A DNA stretch of 64,000 bases, taken from NCBI RefSeq assembly GCF_022843985.1, contig NZ_JALHMP010000005.1, positions 124,001 to 188,000 on the forward strand, read 5' to 3'. Made by a program: the position numbers and the translations under genes. The stretch is from Phreatobacter sp. (GTDB lineage: Bacteria > Pseudomonadota > Alphaproteobacteria > Rhizobiales > Phreatobacteraceae). Below are positions 8,985 to 17,548 of the stretch, piece by piece (the first letter of the stretch is position 1; each line of letters opens with the position of its first letter). The notes below the pieces were generated by a model. It worked only from the letters and a program-made list of their open reading frames with translations. It did not search any database and was not told the origin of the DNA.

Positions 8985-9641
8985 ATGACCGACGCCAGCC
9001 TCGATCGTGCCGCCTTCATTACCGCCCATACGCGGCTGATGCCGGTGCCGCATGCACCGGAGATCGTCCTCCACCTCGCCGACGAGGCGACGGCCCTGTG
9101 GCAGAAGACCGAGGATGAACTCGGCGAGATCGGCCTGCCGCCGCCCTTCTGGGCCTTTGCCTGGGCCGGCGGCCAGGCCTTGGCCCGCTACATCCTCGAC
9201 CATCCCGAGATCGTTCGCGGCAAGCGCGTTCTGGATGTGGCGACCGGCTCCGGCCTCGTCGCCATTGCCGCGGCGAAAGCGGGTGCGCGCGCCGTCACGG
9301 CGGTCGACATCGACGCCTTCTGCGCCGTGGCCGTCAGGCTCAACGCGGCAGCGAACGGGGTCGATGTGACCGCCGAGACGCGTGATCCCGTCGGCAGCGA
9401 CGGCGGCTTCGACGTCATCCTCGCCGGCGACATCTGCTACCAGCGCGACATGACCGAGGCGATGATGGAATGGCTGACGCCGCTGGCGGCCACCGGCACC
9501 GCCGTGCTGATCGGTGATCCCGGCCGCGCCTACCTGCCGAAGACCGGTCTCGCCAAGCTGGCGGAATATCAGGTGCCGGTGACCCGGGCGCTCGAGGATC
9601 TCGCGATCAAGCGGACGGCGGTCTGGGTCCTGGCCGCTTAG
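8985..9641 (+). CDS. Class I SAM-dependent methyltransferase (EtfB/METTL20-like)
   Basis: This 218-residue seven-beta-strand methyltransferase has a SAM motif I at VLDVATGSGLVAIAAAKAGA, an acidic post-I loop VTAVDID, and a post-motif II DVILAGDICYQ. The segment PPPFWAFAWAGGQALARYILD before motif I is typical of the family around METTL20/bacterial EtfB lysine methyltransferases (also annotated nicotinamide N-methylase, COG3897). The likely substrate is lysine in the electron-transfer flavoprotein beta subunit; this is inferred from family likeness, and etfB is not nearby. The ATG at 8985 gives the normal length. Confidence 0.8.
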   Translation: MTDASLDRAAFITAHTRLMPVPHAPEIVLHLADEATALWQKTEDELGEIGLPPPFWAFAWAGGQALARYILDHPEIVRGKRVLDVATGSGLVAIAAAKAGARAVTAVDIDAFCAVAVRLNAAANGVDVTAETRDPVGSDGGFDVILAGDICYQRDMTEAMMEWLTPLAATGTAVLIGDPGRAYLPKTGLAKLAEYQVPVTRALEDLAIKRTAVWVLAA

Positions 9642-9761
9642 CCGGCTGCTCGCAATTCTTTGATCGTGCCGCGGAATTTGCGGGGATGCGCCACAGTGTC
9701 GCCGCGACCATCTGATGTCTTGGCGGCGTCGTAACACTGCTACTGAACAAGGGAGGCCACA

Positions 9762-9956
9762 ATGCAACTGACAGCGGAAGTTCGTCCGAGCGCTTTCGAG
9801 GGCCGGCCCTTCAAGGTCGTGTTCCGCAAGGCCGATCAGATCGTGGCCGAATGGCCGGTCACGTCGGTCACGGCGGGTGAACAGCGCATCGCCGAGACGC
9901 TCGGCGCGCTCGCCTGCGCCAAGGCCCCCAGGGGCACCCCCTGCCATGTCGGCTGA
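9762..9956 (+). CDS. Small hypothetical protein (64 aa)
   Basis: I do not recognise this family. The reading frame is well supported: GGGAGG lies at a normal distance before the ATG and third-position GC is high. The product is soluble, with alternating strands (VRPSAFEGRPFKVVFRK, DQIVAEWPVTSV) followed by a helix-like GEQRIAETLGALA and a cysteine near each end of the last 15 residues. It precedes the BT1-like transporter by 58 bp on the same strand. Confidence 0.6.
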   Translation: MQLTAEVRPSAFEGRPFKVVFRKADQIVAEWPVTSVTAGEQRIAETLGALACAKAPRGTPCHVG

Positions 9957-10014
9957 TCGCGCCGCCGGGCGCGTCGCTTGACCCGCCCGGTTCCGCGGTG
10001 ACAGACAGGACGGC

Positions 10015-11544
10015 ATGCAGTCCGACGTCCCCACCGGCGTGAATCCAGCGACACCCCGCATGCCGGCGCCCGGCGGCCCCGTGGCCCGGCTTGCCGGCGT
10101 CTGGCGCGACAATGTCGCCCGTCCCGTCCGCGCCGTGCGGGCCGCCTATCTGCCGCTTCTCCTCGTCTATTTCGCCTATGGCGCCCTCGGCATCATCGAT
10201 GTCGCGCGCGACATGTGGGTGAAGGAGAGCCTGTCGCTGTCACCGGCCGACCTTGCCGGCATCGGCGTCTGGCTCAGCCTGCCCTGGACCATCAAGATGG
10301 TCTTCGGCCAGTTGGTCGACAGCGTTCCCCTCTTCGGCTCGCAGCGCCGCGCCTATGTGCTGATCGGCGCTTCCCTCGTCGCGTTCGGCCTGCTGACGCT
10401 GGCGGCCTCGGCCGGCGGCCGGCTCGCCACCCTGAGGCCCGACCAGGCCTTCGTCCTCGGCGCCCTTCTCATCGTCCTCGGCGCGGTGATCCAGGACGTC
10501 GTCGCCGACGCCATGTCCTCGGAGGTGGTCGCCCGCACGGACGAGACGGGGGAACCGCGCCCCGACTCCGACATCCGCGCCGAGCTCGGCATGGTTCAGG
10601 TGCTGGGGCGCCTCGCCCTCGGCATCGGTATTCTCTCGGTTGCCGGGCTTTCCGGCTGGCTCGCCCAGCACCTCACCCGCGAGCAGGTCTTCCTCTGCGG
10701 GCTGGTCATTCCCCTGATCTCGGCGGTGGGGAGCCTTGCCGGCCCGGCCGAGACGGCCAGGCCGCAGCCGCTCGACTGGCGGATCCTCGGCGGCGGCCTC
10801 GGCTTCGGCGCCTTCGTCGTCTCGGTGGCGCTGGGCGGCGTTCCCTATGCGCAGGAGGTGGTCTTCGTCGGTTCGATGGCCATCGTCCTGACCCTGCTGC
10901 ACCTGGTCACCCGCGACATCGACCCGAAGACGCGGCGCGCCATCTTCTTCGCCTCGGTGATCATCTTCGCGTTCCGGGCGACGCCCGGCGTCGGCGACGG
11001 CTATTTCTGGTGGTCGCTGGACGTGCTGAAATTCGACGAGGCCTTCTACGGCGTGCTGCGCCAGACCGGAGCGGTGCTGGCCATCGCCGCCATGTGGCTG
11101 TTCTCCAAGCAGCTCACCGAATATTCGGTGACGACCGTGCTGTTCTGGATCGCCGTCGCCGGCACGATCCTGTCGCTGCCCAATATCGGGCTGTTCTACG
11201 GCCTCGCCGACTGGACCCAGGCGAATTTCGGCTTCGGCGCCCGCACCATCGCCATCGTGGATGCGGCGACGTCCTCGCCCTTCGCGCAGCTGTCGATGAT
11301 CCCGCTCCTCACGCTCATCGCCTATTACGCGCCCGAGGGACGGCGGGCGACATGGTTCGCGCTGATGGCCTCGCTGATGAACCTCGCGCTGGTCGCGGGA
11401 CAGCTGCAGACCAAGTATCTGAACCAGATCTTCACGGTGGGCCGCGGCAACTATGCCGAGCTCGGCGACCTGCTCATCACCGCGACGGTCATCGGCTTCG
11501 TGGTGCCCGTCGCGGTGATCCTGATGTTCCGCAAGCGCGTGTGA
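10015..11544 (+). CDS. MFS/BT1-family membrane transporter
   Basis: This 509-residue polytopic membrane protein has about 12 hydrophobic segments after a ~40-residue soluble N-terminus. Segments such as FAYGALGIIDVARDMWVKE, LPWTIKMVFGQLVD and VIQDVVADAMSSEVVAR follow the pattern of the BT1 (folate/biopterin transporter) branch of the major facilitator superfamily. In bacteria members are mostly uncharacterised, so the substrate is unknown. No enzyme of pterin or folate metabolism is adjacent. The gene converges on the DUF1579 gene with only 4 bp between stops. Confidence 0.8.
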   Translation: MQSDVPTGVNPATPRMPAPGGPVARLAGVWRDNVARPVRAVRAAYLPLLLVYFAYGALGIIDVARDMWVKESLSLSPADLAGIGVWLSLPWTIKMVFGQLVDSVPLFGSQRRAYVLIGASLVAFGLLTLAASAGGRLATLRPDQAFVLGALLIVLGAVIQDVVADAMSSEVVARTDETGEPRPDSDIRAELGMVQVLGRLALGIGILSVAGLSGWLAQHLTREQVFLCGLVIPLISAVGSLAGPAETARPQPLDWRILGGGLGFGAFVVSVALGGVPYAQEVVFVGSMAIVLTLLHLVTRDIDPKTRRAIFFASVIIFAFRATPGVGDGYFWWSLDVLKFDEAFYGVLRQTGAVLAIAAMWLFSKQLTEYSVTTVLFWIAVAGTILSLPNIGLFYGLADWTQANFGFGARTIAIVDAATSSPFAQLSMIPLLTLIAYYAPEGRRATWFALMASLMNLALVAGQLQTKYLNQIFTVGRGNYAELGDLLITATVIGFVVPVAVILMFRKRV

Positions 11545-11548
11545 CGCC

Positions 11549-12022
11549 TCAGGCGGCGCGGCGGTAGTCCGAGCGCATGAAGACGTGCCACGCGCCGTCG
11601 GGCTGGCGGACCTGCCCGCGGAATTCGTAGTGGTCGTCGGACTTCACCTCGATGATGTCCTGATAGGTGTCGGTGGTGCCGTCGCCTGAGAATGACGGGC
11701 CATCCGCCTGCAGGGTCAGCACCTTGCCGGTGGCGTCGAGTTCGCCGTCATAGACCCAGAGGTTCGCCATCATCGAGCCGACCCAGCTTCCGACATAACG
11801 GCCCTTCGCCGGATCGTAGCCGATGGTCAGCAGCATTCTCGCCGGCCCGCCGGCCGGCATCTCGCCGGTGCTCTCGCCGACGATCCAGAAGCCGCCGAGG
11901 GAGGTGAAGGTCTGGCGCCCCTTGAGCTTCTTCCCCGGCTCTTCCGGACAGTCGTGGGCGTAGTCCCAGGTGCCGAGGAAGCGTTGCAGCCAGGCGTGCT
12001 CCTTCTGCGGTTCTCCGAACAT
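11549..12022 (-). CDS. DUF1579 family protein
   Basis: This 157-residue soluble protein matches the DUF1579 family: an opening of the form EPQKEHAWLQRFLGTWDY, then FTSLGGFWIVGES, LTIGYDPAKGRYVGSWVG and a lipocalin-like series of beta strands. Members are uncharacterised small-ligand barrel proteins, often found with ArsR-type regulators and SRPBCC or VOC proteins. No regulator lies next to it here, but a perfect inverted repeat 80-100 bp upstream (12100-12119) looks like an operator. Confidence 0.85.
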   Translation of the reverse strand: MFGEPQKEHAWLQRFLGTWDYAHDCPEEPGKKLKGRQTFTSLGGFWIVGESTGEMPAGGPARMLLTIGYDPAKGRYVGSWVGSMMANLWVYDGELDATGKVLTLQADGPSFSGDGTTDTYQDIIEVKSDDHYEFRGQVRQPDGAWHVFMRSDYRRAA

Positions 12023-12099
12023 GGCCTATCTCCTTGGCAGATGGTCTTGCAGGAACGGATCGCGGGCAGGGACCGGCCCCGTCGCGACAGGCGGATAAA

Positions 12100-12119
12100 A
12101 CTTAACTGGAATGTTAAGT
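12100..12119. promoter_or_regulatory. Candidate operator upstream of the DUF1579 gene
   Basis: ACTTAAC (12100-12106) and GTTAAGT (12113-12119) form a perfect 7-bp inverted repeat with a 6-nt spacer, in an A/T-rich island within GC-rich DNA. The size and symmetry suit a winged-helix repressor dimer such as an ArsR-family protein. It lies 78 bp upstream of the leftward DUF1579 start. The regulator is not encoded next to it. Confidence 0.55.
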
Positions 12120-12175
12120 ATTGGCTTCTGTCCTGCCGGTCAAGGGGGAGCGGCGGGACCCGCCGCTCCCGTGCC

Positions 12176-12433
12176 TCAGCGGCGGAACCAGAACCCGGCG
12201 ACCATGGCGACGGCGAAGAGCACCAGCACGATGTTGCGGTAGAGCCGGTCCCAGCGGTCCCAGCGGGCCGGGGGAAGCTTCAGGACGTCAAAATCGTCGC
12301 CGCGCTGTGCAGCGGCCTCCGGGCGCACGGAGCCCGTGGAAGAGGCCTCTGCGGCCCGTGGCGGGGGCACCGGTGCGAGGTCGATGGTGACGGGCGTCGT
12401 CTGGCGACGGGTGTTCGGTTGCTGAATGGACAT
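12176..12433 (-). CDS. Small tail-anchored-like membrane protein (85 aa)
   Basis: I do not recognise the family. The protein has a ~55-residue polar, proline- and alanine-rich N-terminal part, then RWDRWDRLYRNIVLVLFAVAMVAGFWFRR, a single C-terminal membrane segment ending in arginines (N-in tail-anchor topology). The start at 12433 (MSIQQPNT) is preferred over longer frames because upstream residues are low-complexity. The ribosome site is weak. It may be co-transcribed with the next small membrane protein upstream (12546-12938). Confidence 0.5.
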   Translation of the reverse strand: MSIQQPNTRRQTTPVTIDLAPVPPPRAAEASSTGSVRPEAAAQRGDDFDVLKLPPARWDRWDRLYRNIVLVLFAVAMVAGFWFRR

Positions 12434-12545
12434 GGAGAGGCTCGTGAGCGGCCACGGTCGCGATGGCGCGACACCGCCGCCCCTCGAAGAGGTCGGTCGG
12501 TCGCGTGGCGGGAGGCGGAAACAGGGCGAAAAGGGGCGGCGGCCG

Positions 12546-12938
12546 TCAGGCCGGAGGGGCCCGTGCCTCGGGTAGCCGCCGCCGGTCGTCCGGACGCACC
12601 GGGGCGCCCGTGGTGGCGGCACCGGCGGACCGGTCGGCGGAAAGTGCAGGAAGGGTCGCCGCGGCATCCGCCACATCCGGCCCGCCGGACCCGTCGGCAC
12701 GGTCGTCCGCCGTCATGCGGCGCTGGACCGAGGGCGCCTCGCTCTGGCGCAGCACGGCGAGGTCGAAGGCTACCCGCTGCAGAACCGCGCCGTCTTGCAG
12801 CGCCACCGGCCGGCGGACATCACCGGACCCGCCGGTGAGCGCCGCCGCGACCAGCAGCAGCGCCGCCAGCCAGAGACAGGCCCGGGCGAGGGCGCTCCTC
12901 TCTGGCGGAGCGGAATGGCGGTGCGTGGCGGTCATCAT
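12546..12938 (-). CDS. Hypothetical protein with N-terminal membrane segment (130 aa)
   Basis: No family recognised. Residues 17-37 form one hydrophobic segment (LARACLWLAALLLVAAALTGG) after a basic start, consistent with a signal anchor. The rest is polar and Ala/Pro/Arg/Asp-rich, with a patch RVAFDLAVLRQSEAP that may be helical. Low sequence complexity and a weak ribosome site make this less certain than its neighbours. Two adjacent ATG codons are possible starts. Confidence 0.35.
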   Translation of the reverse strand: MMTATHRHSAPPERSALARACLWLAALLLVAAALTGGSGDVRRPVALQDGAVLQRVAFDLAVLRQSEAPSVQRRMTADDRADGSGGPDVADAAATLPALSADRSAGAATTGAPVRPDDRRRLPEARAPPA

Positions 12939-13071
12939 GGCCTGTCGCGAGGGGCGTGCCCTCTCGCTTCTGCCCCGAATCCGGCGAAATTACGAGTTTG
13001 CCGCGGGTCGCCGCCAGAATGGATCGAACACCCTGTCGACGCGCTGTTTTCCAACCGTCACGTTTTCGGCT

Positions 13072-13536
13072 ATGATGGCAGCTTATGGCGCCCTCGCGGC
13101 GCGAAGCAGAGAGGATTGGACCCTGTCCACCACAACCCTGCCGGGGCCGGCCGCCAGCGTGTCGCCCACCGGGACTTCCAAGGAACATCCCGCTTCCGCG
13201 GACGTCCTCCAACTCGTCCTCGACTCCCTGGACGAAAACAAGGCCGAGGAGGTCCAGGCCATCGACCTCAAGGGCAAGACCTCGATCGCCGATGCGATGG
13301 TGGTCGCCTCGGGCCGCTCACACCGCCATGTCGGCGCACTGGCCGACTATCTGGTCAAGGCGCTCAAGGACGCCGGCGTGCGCCAGGTGCGCGTCGAGGG
13401 CGTGCCGGCCTGCGACTGGGTGCTGGTCGATGCCGGCGACGTCATCATCCACGTGTTCCGGCCCGAGGTCCGCAGTTTCTACAATCTCGAGAAGATGTGG
13501 TCCGCGGCCCGTCCGGGCGAAGCGCTGGCGGGCTGA
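13072..13536 (+). CDS. rsfS: Ribosomal silencing factor RsfS
   Basis: The core LVLDSLDENKAEEVQAIDL, GKTSIADAMVVASGRSHRHVGALADYL and CDWVLVDAGDVIIHVFRPEVRSFYNLEKMW is diagnostic of RsfS (RsfA/DUF143), which binds ribosomal protein L14 and blocks subunit joining in starvation. The start is uncertain. ATG codons at 13072 and 13075 have no Shine-Dalgarno site, whereas GAGAGGA at 13109-13115 lies 7 nt before an in-frame CTG at 13123, which would give 137 residues, closer to family length. rlmH follows 46 bp downstream, the usual alphaproteobacterial order, but nadD is not upstream. Confidence 0.93.
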   Translation: MMAAYGALAARSREDWTLSTTTLPGPAASVSPTGTSKEHPASADVLQLVLDSLDENKAEEVQAIDLKGKTSIADAMVVASGRSHRHVGALADYLVKALKDAGVRQVRVEGVPACDWVLVDAGDVIIHVFRPEVRSFYNLEKMWSAARPGEALAG

Positions 13537-13582
13537 CCGTCCGCCGCGTCCCGTCCTCGCCCTTCCCGCTGGGAGCGCCGGC

Positions 13583-14059
13583 ATGCGGCTGATCGTCGTC
13601 GCCGTGGGGCGCGCCAAGGCCGGACCCGAGAGCGAGCTTGCCGCCCGCTACCAGGAGCGTGCCGCCAAGGCGGGCAAGGCGCTCGGCTTCCGCGCCGTCG
13701 AGACCGTGACGCTGGACGAGAGCCGCGCGGCGGAGGCGGGCGCCCGCAAGGCGGAGGAGGCGGCGGCCATCCGGCGGGTCCGCGCCGGCCGGCTCGTGCT
13801 GCTGGACGAACGTGGCAAGAGCCTCGGCAGCGCCGATTTCGCCGCCCTGCTCGGCCGCTGGAAGGATGCCGGCGACGAGGCCACCACCCTTGTCATCGGC
13901 GGGCCGGACGGCCTCGATTCCGCGCTTCGCGCCGAGGCGGACCTCGTCCTTGGCTTCGGTGCGCTCACCTGGCCGCACCAGCTCGTGCGCATCATGGTGC
14001 TCGAACAGCTCTACCGCGCCGTCACCATCCTCTCGGGCCATCCCTACCACCGGACGTGA
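13583..14059 (+). CDS. rlmH: 23S rRNA (pseudouridine1915-N3)-methyltransferase RlmH
   Basis: This 158-residue SPOUT-class methyltransferase methylates pseudouridine 1915 in helix 69 of 23S rRNA. It begins MRLIVVAVGRAKAGPE and ends in the knot region LVIGGPDGLDSALRAEADLVLGFGALTWPHQLVRIMVLEQLYRAVTILSGHPYHR, which contains the SAM-binding GGPDG turn and the family C-terminus. Length is normal (about 155-160). GGGAG at 13571-13575 supports the ATG at 13583. It follows rsfS and is probably in the same transcript. Confidence 0.96.
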   Translation: MRLIVVAVGRAKAGPESELAARYQERAAKAGKALGFRAVETVTLDESRAAEAGARKAEEAAAIRRVRAGRLVLLDERGKSLGSADFAALLGRWKDAGDEATTLVIGGPDGLDSALRAEADLVLGFGALTWPHQLVRIMVLEQLYRAVTILSGHPYHRT

Positions 14060-14182
14060 GGGACGACGGGGGTTGCGACATGTCGTCCCGCCACCGGCCC
14101 GGCGGGGTCGCAAAAGCGGGCCCAAAGCGCGGAAACCGGGCTTTCACGGGTCATTCCGGCACCTGCGCATGCCGGCTTTACG

Positions 14183-14222
14183 CCGTCATCGAAACTTCAT
14201 TAAACTGTCACCCATCCGTCGC
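14183..14222 (+). promoter_or_regulatory. Tandem Pho box upstream of ugpB
   Basis: Four 7-bp units recur at exact 11-bp spacing: CCGTCAT (14183), ACTTCAT (14194), CTGTCAC (14205) and CCGTCGC (14216), separated by 4-nt spacers CGAA, TAAA and CCAT. PhoB binds 11-bp direct repeats made of a CTGTCAT-like heptamer and a 4-nt spacer, so this looks like two or three overlapping Pho-box units. ugpB is a known PhoB target in E. coli, which supports phosphate-starvation control here. The last unit ends 61 bp before the ugpB start. Confidence 0.72.
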
Positions 14223-14283
14223 TGACGGCAACCAGAAGGGTCGCAGCCAGATCGGCCCCCTCCGTCCACCGGGAGTTTGTTCC

Positions 14284-15624
14284 ATGCCCACACGTCGTAC
14301 CCTTCTCGCCGCCGCGGCGGTCGCCGGCCTGGCATGTTCGCCGGCGCTCGCACAGCAGGCGCGCACGCCCATCACCATGTGGATCGGCGTGACCGGTCCC
14401 GCCCAGGAAGAAATCATGCGCTATGCGCAGGAGTTCAACGCCAGCCAGACCCAGTTCGAGGCCAAGGTCGAGTTCCGCGGCCAGTATCCCGAGCAGCGCG
14501 CTGCCGCCTTCGCCGCCTTCCGCGCCGGCAACCCGCCCCACATCATGCAGATGTTCGATGCCGGCACCGGCGACATGTTCGCCCTGCCGCGCGCCACCAT
14601 CCCGGTCTCCGAGGTGATGCAGCGCGCCGGCGTGCAGTTCGACCCGGCCAGCTATATCGGCCCGGCCCGCGGCTATTACTCCCGTCCCGACGGCACGATG
14701 AACTCGCTGCCCTTCAACGTCTCGACGGCGGTGATGTTCATCAACAACGACATCTTCACCAAGGCCGGCCTTGACCCGTCGAAGCCGCCGCGCACCTGGC
14801 CGGAGGTCATCGCCGCCGCCAACCAGATCCGCGAGCGGAACGCCGCCGAATGCGGCTTCACCACGACCTGGCTCGCCTGGACGATGCTCGAGCAGTACTC
14901 GGCCATCCACGACCTGCCGCTCTCCACCGAGGCCAACGGCCGCGGCGGCCTCAACGCGGTGCTGAACTTCAACGATGCGCCGCGCGCCCGCATGATCCAG
15001 ACCCTGGTCGACGCCTCCCGCAACAAGGCGTTCCAGTATGGCGGCCGCTCGAACGACGCCAACGCGCTGTTCGTCGCCGGCACCTGCGCCATGCTGATCC
15101 AGTCCTCGGGTGGCCATGCGGCCATCGCCCGCGACCTGAAGGCGAAGTTCTCGGTGGCGCCGATGCCGTTCTGGCCCGACGTGCTCGCCGAGCCGAAGAA
15201 CTCGATCGTCGGCGGTGCCTCGCTCTGGGTCTTCAACGCGCCGAACCGTTCGGCCGAAGAGCTGCGCGGCGTTGCCCAGTTCCTCGCCTTCCTGGCGCGC
15301 CCGGAGACCTATGTCCGCTTCGCCAAGGCGACCGGCTTCCTCCCGGCCACCAATGCCGCCTTCCAGGCCATGCAGGCCGAGGGCTTCTTCCAGCAGAATG
15401 CGGGCCGTGACGTCCCGATCCTGCAGCTGACCCGCGGCACCCCGACCGCCAATTCGTCGGGCTACCGCTTCGGCCGCTGGACCGAGATCCGCGACATGTA
15501 CCACGAGGAGGTCGAGCGCGCCCTGCAGGGCCAGCAGACCGCCCAGGCGGCCCTCGACAACACGGTGCGCCGCGGCAACGACGCCCTGCGCCAGTTCGAG
15601 CGCTCGGTCGGCGCCGCCAACTGA
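14284..15624 (+). CDS. ugpB: sn-glycerol-3-phosphate ABC transporter, substrate-binding protein UgpB
   Basis: This 446-residue periplasmic binding protein starts with a Tat/Sec-like signal (TRRTLLAAAAVAGLACSPALAQ). The mature part matches UgpB: ITMWIGVTG, FNASQTQFEAKVEFRGQYPE, the substrate-site region NSLPFNVSTAVMFINND, TWPEV, and ending in EEVERALQGQQTAQAALD. It would capture glycerol-3-phosphate or glycerophosphodiesters for UgpAE. GGGAG lies 8 nt before the ATG. A tandem Pho box sits upstream, and a hairpin plus T-run separates it from ugpA, which would allow more binding protein than permease to be made. Confidence 0.93.
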   Translation: MPTRRTLLAAAAVAGLACSPALAQQARTPITMWIGVTGPAQEEIMRYAQEFNASQTQFEAKVEFRGQYPEQRAAAFAAFRAGNPPHIMQMFDAGTGDMFALPRATIPVSEVMQRAGVQFDPASYIGPARGYYSRPDGTMNSLPFNVSTAVMFINNDIFTKAGLDPSKPPRTWPEVIAAANQIRERNAAECGFTTTWLAWTMLEQYSAIHDLPLSTEANGRGGLNAVLNFNDAPRARMIQTLVDASRNKAFQYGGRSNDANALFVAGTCAMLIQSSGGHAAIARDLKAKFSVAPMPFWPDVLAEPKNSIVGGASLWVFNAPNRSAEELRGVAQFLAFLARPETYVRFAKATGFLPATNAAFQAMQAEGFFQQNAGRDVPILQLTRGTPTANSSGYRFGRWTEIRDMYHEEVERALQGQQTAQAALDNTVRRGNDALRQFERSVGAAN

Positions 15625-15638
15625 TCCGCCATGACCTG

Positions 15639-15686
15639 CCGCGGGGCGTCCGGCCGATCCGGCCCGGCGCCCCGCGGTGCCTTTTT
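15639..15686 (+). terminator. Hairpin with T-run between ugpB and ugpA
   Basis: CCGCGGGGCG (15639-15648) pairs with CGCCCCGCGG (15668-15677), with further pairing inside, and TTTTT follows at 15682-15686 after 4 nt. Because ugpA is on the same strand 97 bp on, I read it as a partial terminator or mRNA-stabilising hairpin that raises ugpB dosage over the permease genes. Confidence 0.6.
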
Positions 15687-15782
15687 GCCTGGTGACCGGA
15701 GCGGGGCCGGCATCAGGCGGCATTCCCTCCCCCGACGGCCTGACCACCTCGTCGCCGCGCCGGGATCGCGTCAGGGACCCTC

Positions 15783-16664
15783 ATGGAACGCAAGGTCGTC
15801 TTTCCGCAGAAGCTGCTGCCCTATCTTCTGCTGGCACCGCAGATTGCCATCACGCTCGTCTTCTTCTTCTGGCCCGCCGGCCAGGCGATCTGGATGTCGA
15901 CGCTGCTGCAGGATCCGCTCGGCTTTTCCGTCCAGTTCGTCGGTCTGGAGAATTTCCAGGCCGTGCTGCAGGACCCGGCCTATCTCGCGACCATGCAGCG
16001 GACCTTCCTGTTCTCGTTCGGGGTCACGGCCCTGTCGATGATCCCGGCCCTGCTGCTCGCGGTGATGGCCGACCGGGTCGTCCGCGGCGCCACCGCCTAC
16101 AAGACCATTCTCGTCGTTCCCTATGCCATCGCGCCGGCCGTCGCCGGTGCGCTCTGGCTCTTCCTGTTCCAGCCGTCGATCGGCACGATCGCCTATCCCC
16201 TGCGGCTGATCGGCATCGACTGGAACCCGCGCATCGACGGCACGGACGCCATGATCGTCGTGCTCATCGCCTCGGCCTGGAAACAGATCGGCTACAATTT
16301 CCTGTTCTTCCTCGCCGGCCTGCAATCGATCCCGAAATCGCTGATCGAGGCCGCCGCCATCGACGGTGCACGCGAGATCCGGCGGTTCTGGACCATCGTC
16401 TTCCCGCTTCTGTCGCCGACCACGTTCTTCCTGCTGGTGGTCAACCTGACCTATGCCTTCTTCGACACGTTCGGCGTCATCCATGCCGTCACCCAGGGCG
16501 GCCCGGGCAAGTCGACGGAAGTGCTGATCTACAAGGCCTGGTATGACGGTCTGATCGCCCAGGATCTCGGCCGGTCCTCGGCCCAGGCGGTGATCCTGAT
16601 GTTCATCGTCATCGGCCTGACGGTCATCCAGTTCCGCTACATCGAGCGCAAGGTGCACTACTGA
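15783..16664 (+). CDS. ugpA: sn-glycerol-3-phosphate ABC transporter permease UgpA
   Basis: This 293-residue inner-membrane permease of the MalF/UgpA type has six hydrophobic segments and the EAA loop at [26 protein letters not shown], which docks on the UgpC ATPase. LPYLLLAPQ near the start and [15 protein letters not shown] before the last segment are typical of UgpA. Its stop overlaps the start of ugpE (ATGA-type junction at 16664), so translation is coupled. Confidence 0.95.
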   Translation: MERKVVFPQKLLPYLLLAPQIAITLVFFFWPAGQAIWMSTLLQDPLGFSVQFVGLENFQAVLQDPAYLATMQRTFLFSFGVTALSMIPALLLAVMADRVVRGATAYKTILVVPYAIAPAVAGALWLFLFQPSIGTIAYPLRLIGIDWNPRIDGTDAMIVVLIASAWKQIGYNFLFFLAGLQSIPKSLIEAAAIDGAREIRRFWTIVFPLLSPTTFFLLVVNLTYAFFDTFGVIHAVTQGGPGKSTEVLIYKAWYDGLIAQDLGRSSAQAVILMFIVIGLTVIQFRYIERKVHY

Positions 16665-17539
16665 TGACCGCGCCGCTCGACACCCCCGCGCCGAAGAGCG
16701 TCCGCCGCGACTGGATCCCCCATGTCGTGATCGCGATCGGCATCTTCATCACGGCCTTCCCGCTCTGGGTGGCCTTCGTCGCCTCGACCCTGTCCAATCC
16801 GGAAATCGCCCAGGCGCCGATGCCGCTGCTGCCTGGCAATCAGGCCGCCGCCAATTACGGCGAGGCGCTGCTGCAGGGCGGCCGCTCCGGCCGGATACTG
16901 ACGCCGCCGGTCTGGGAGATGATGTTCAACTCGACCGTCATGGCGCTGTCGATCGCCGTCGGCAAGATCATCATCTCGATCCTCTCGGCCTATGCGGTGG
17001 TCTTCTTCCGCTTCCCGTTCCGCATGGCCTTCTTCTGGATGATCTTCATCACGCTGATGCTGCCGGTGGAGGTGCGGATCGTGCCGACCATCCAGGTGAT
17101 CACCAATCTCAACATGATGAACACCTATGCCGGCCTGACCATTCCGCTGATCGCCTCGGCGACGGCGACTCTCTTGTTCCGGCAGTTCTTCCTGACCATT
17201 CCCGACGAACTGGTCGAGGCGGCGAAGATCGATGGCGCCGGGCCGATGAAGTTCTTCCGCGACGTGGTGCTGCCGCTCTCCGTCACCAATATCGCGGCGC
17301 TGTTCGTCATCCTGTTCCTCTATGGCTGGAACCAGTATCTGTGGCCCCTGCTCATCGGCACCGACGCCCGGATGCAGACCATCGTCATCGGCATGTCGAA
17401 GATGATCGATTCGGCGGGCGGGCCGACCGACTGGAACATGGTCATGGCCACCGCGATCCTTGCCCTTCTCCCGCCCGTGCTGGTCGTCATCCTGATGCAG
17501 CGCTGGTTCGTGAAGGGCCTGGTCGAAACCGAGAAGTAA
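16664..17539 (+). CDS. ugpE: sn-glycerol-3-phosphate ABC transporter permease UgpE
   Basis: This 291-residue partner permease of the MalG/UgpE type has six membrane segments. The EAA motif is at DELVEAAKIDGAGPMKFFRDVVLPLS, and GWNQYLWPLLIGTDARMQTIVIGM after it is highly typical of UgpE. It overlaps ugpA by 1 bp and ends 9 bp before ugpC. With UgpA it forms the translocation channel. Confidence 0.95.
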   Translation: MTAPLDTPAPKSVRRDWIPHVVIAIGIFITAFPLWVAFVASTLSNPEIAQAPMPLLPGNQAAANYGEALLQGGRSGRILTPPVWEMMFNSTVMALSIAVGKIIISILSAYAVVFFRFPFRMAFFWMIFITLMLPVEVRIVPTIQVITNLNMMNTYAGLTIPLIASATATLLFRQFFLTIPDELVEAAKIDGAGPMKFFRDVVLPLSVTNIAALFVILFLYGWNQYLWPLLIGTDARMQTIVIGMSKMIDSAGGPTDWNMVMATAILALLPPVLVVILMQRWFVKGLVETEK

Positions 17540-17548
17540 GAGGGCCCC

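Noticed and set aside
14200..15747. Leftward open frame opposite ugpB
   Set aside because: Shadow of a well-supported binding-protein gene.
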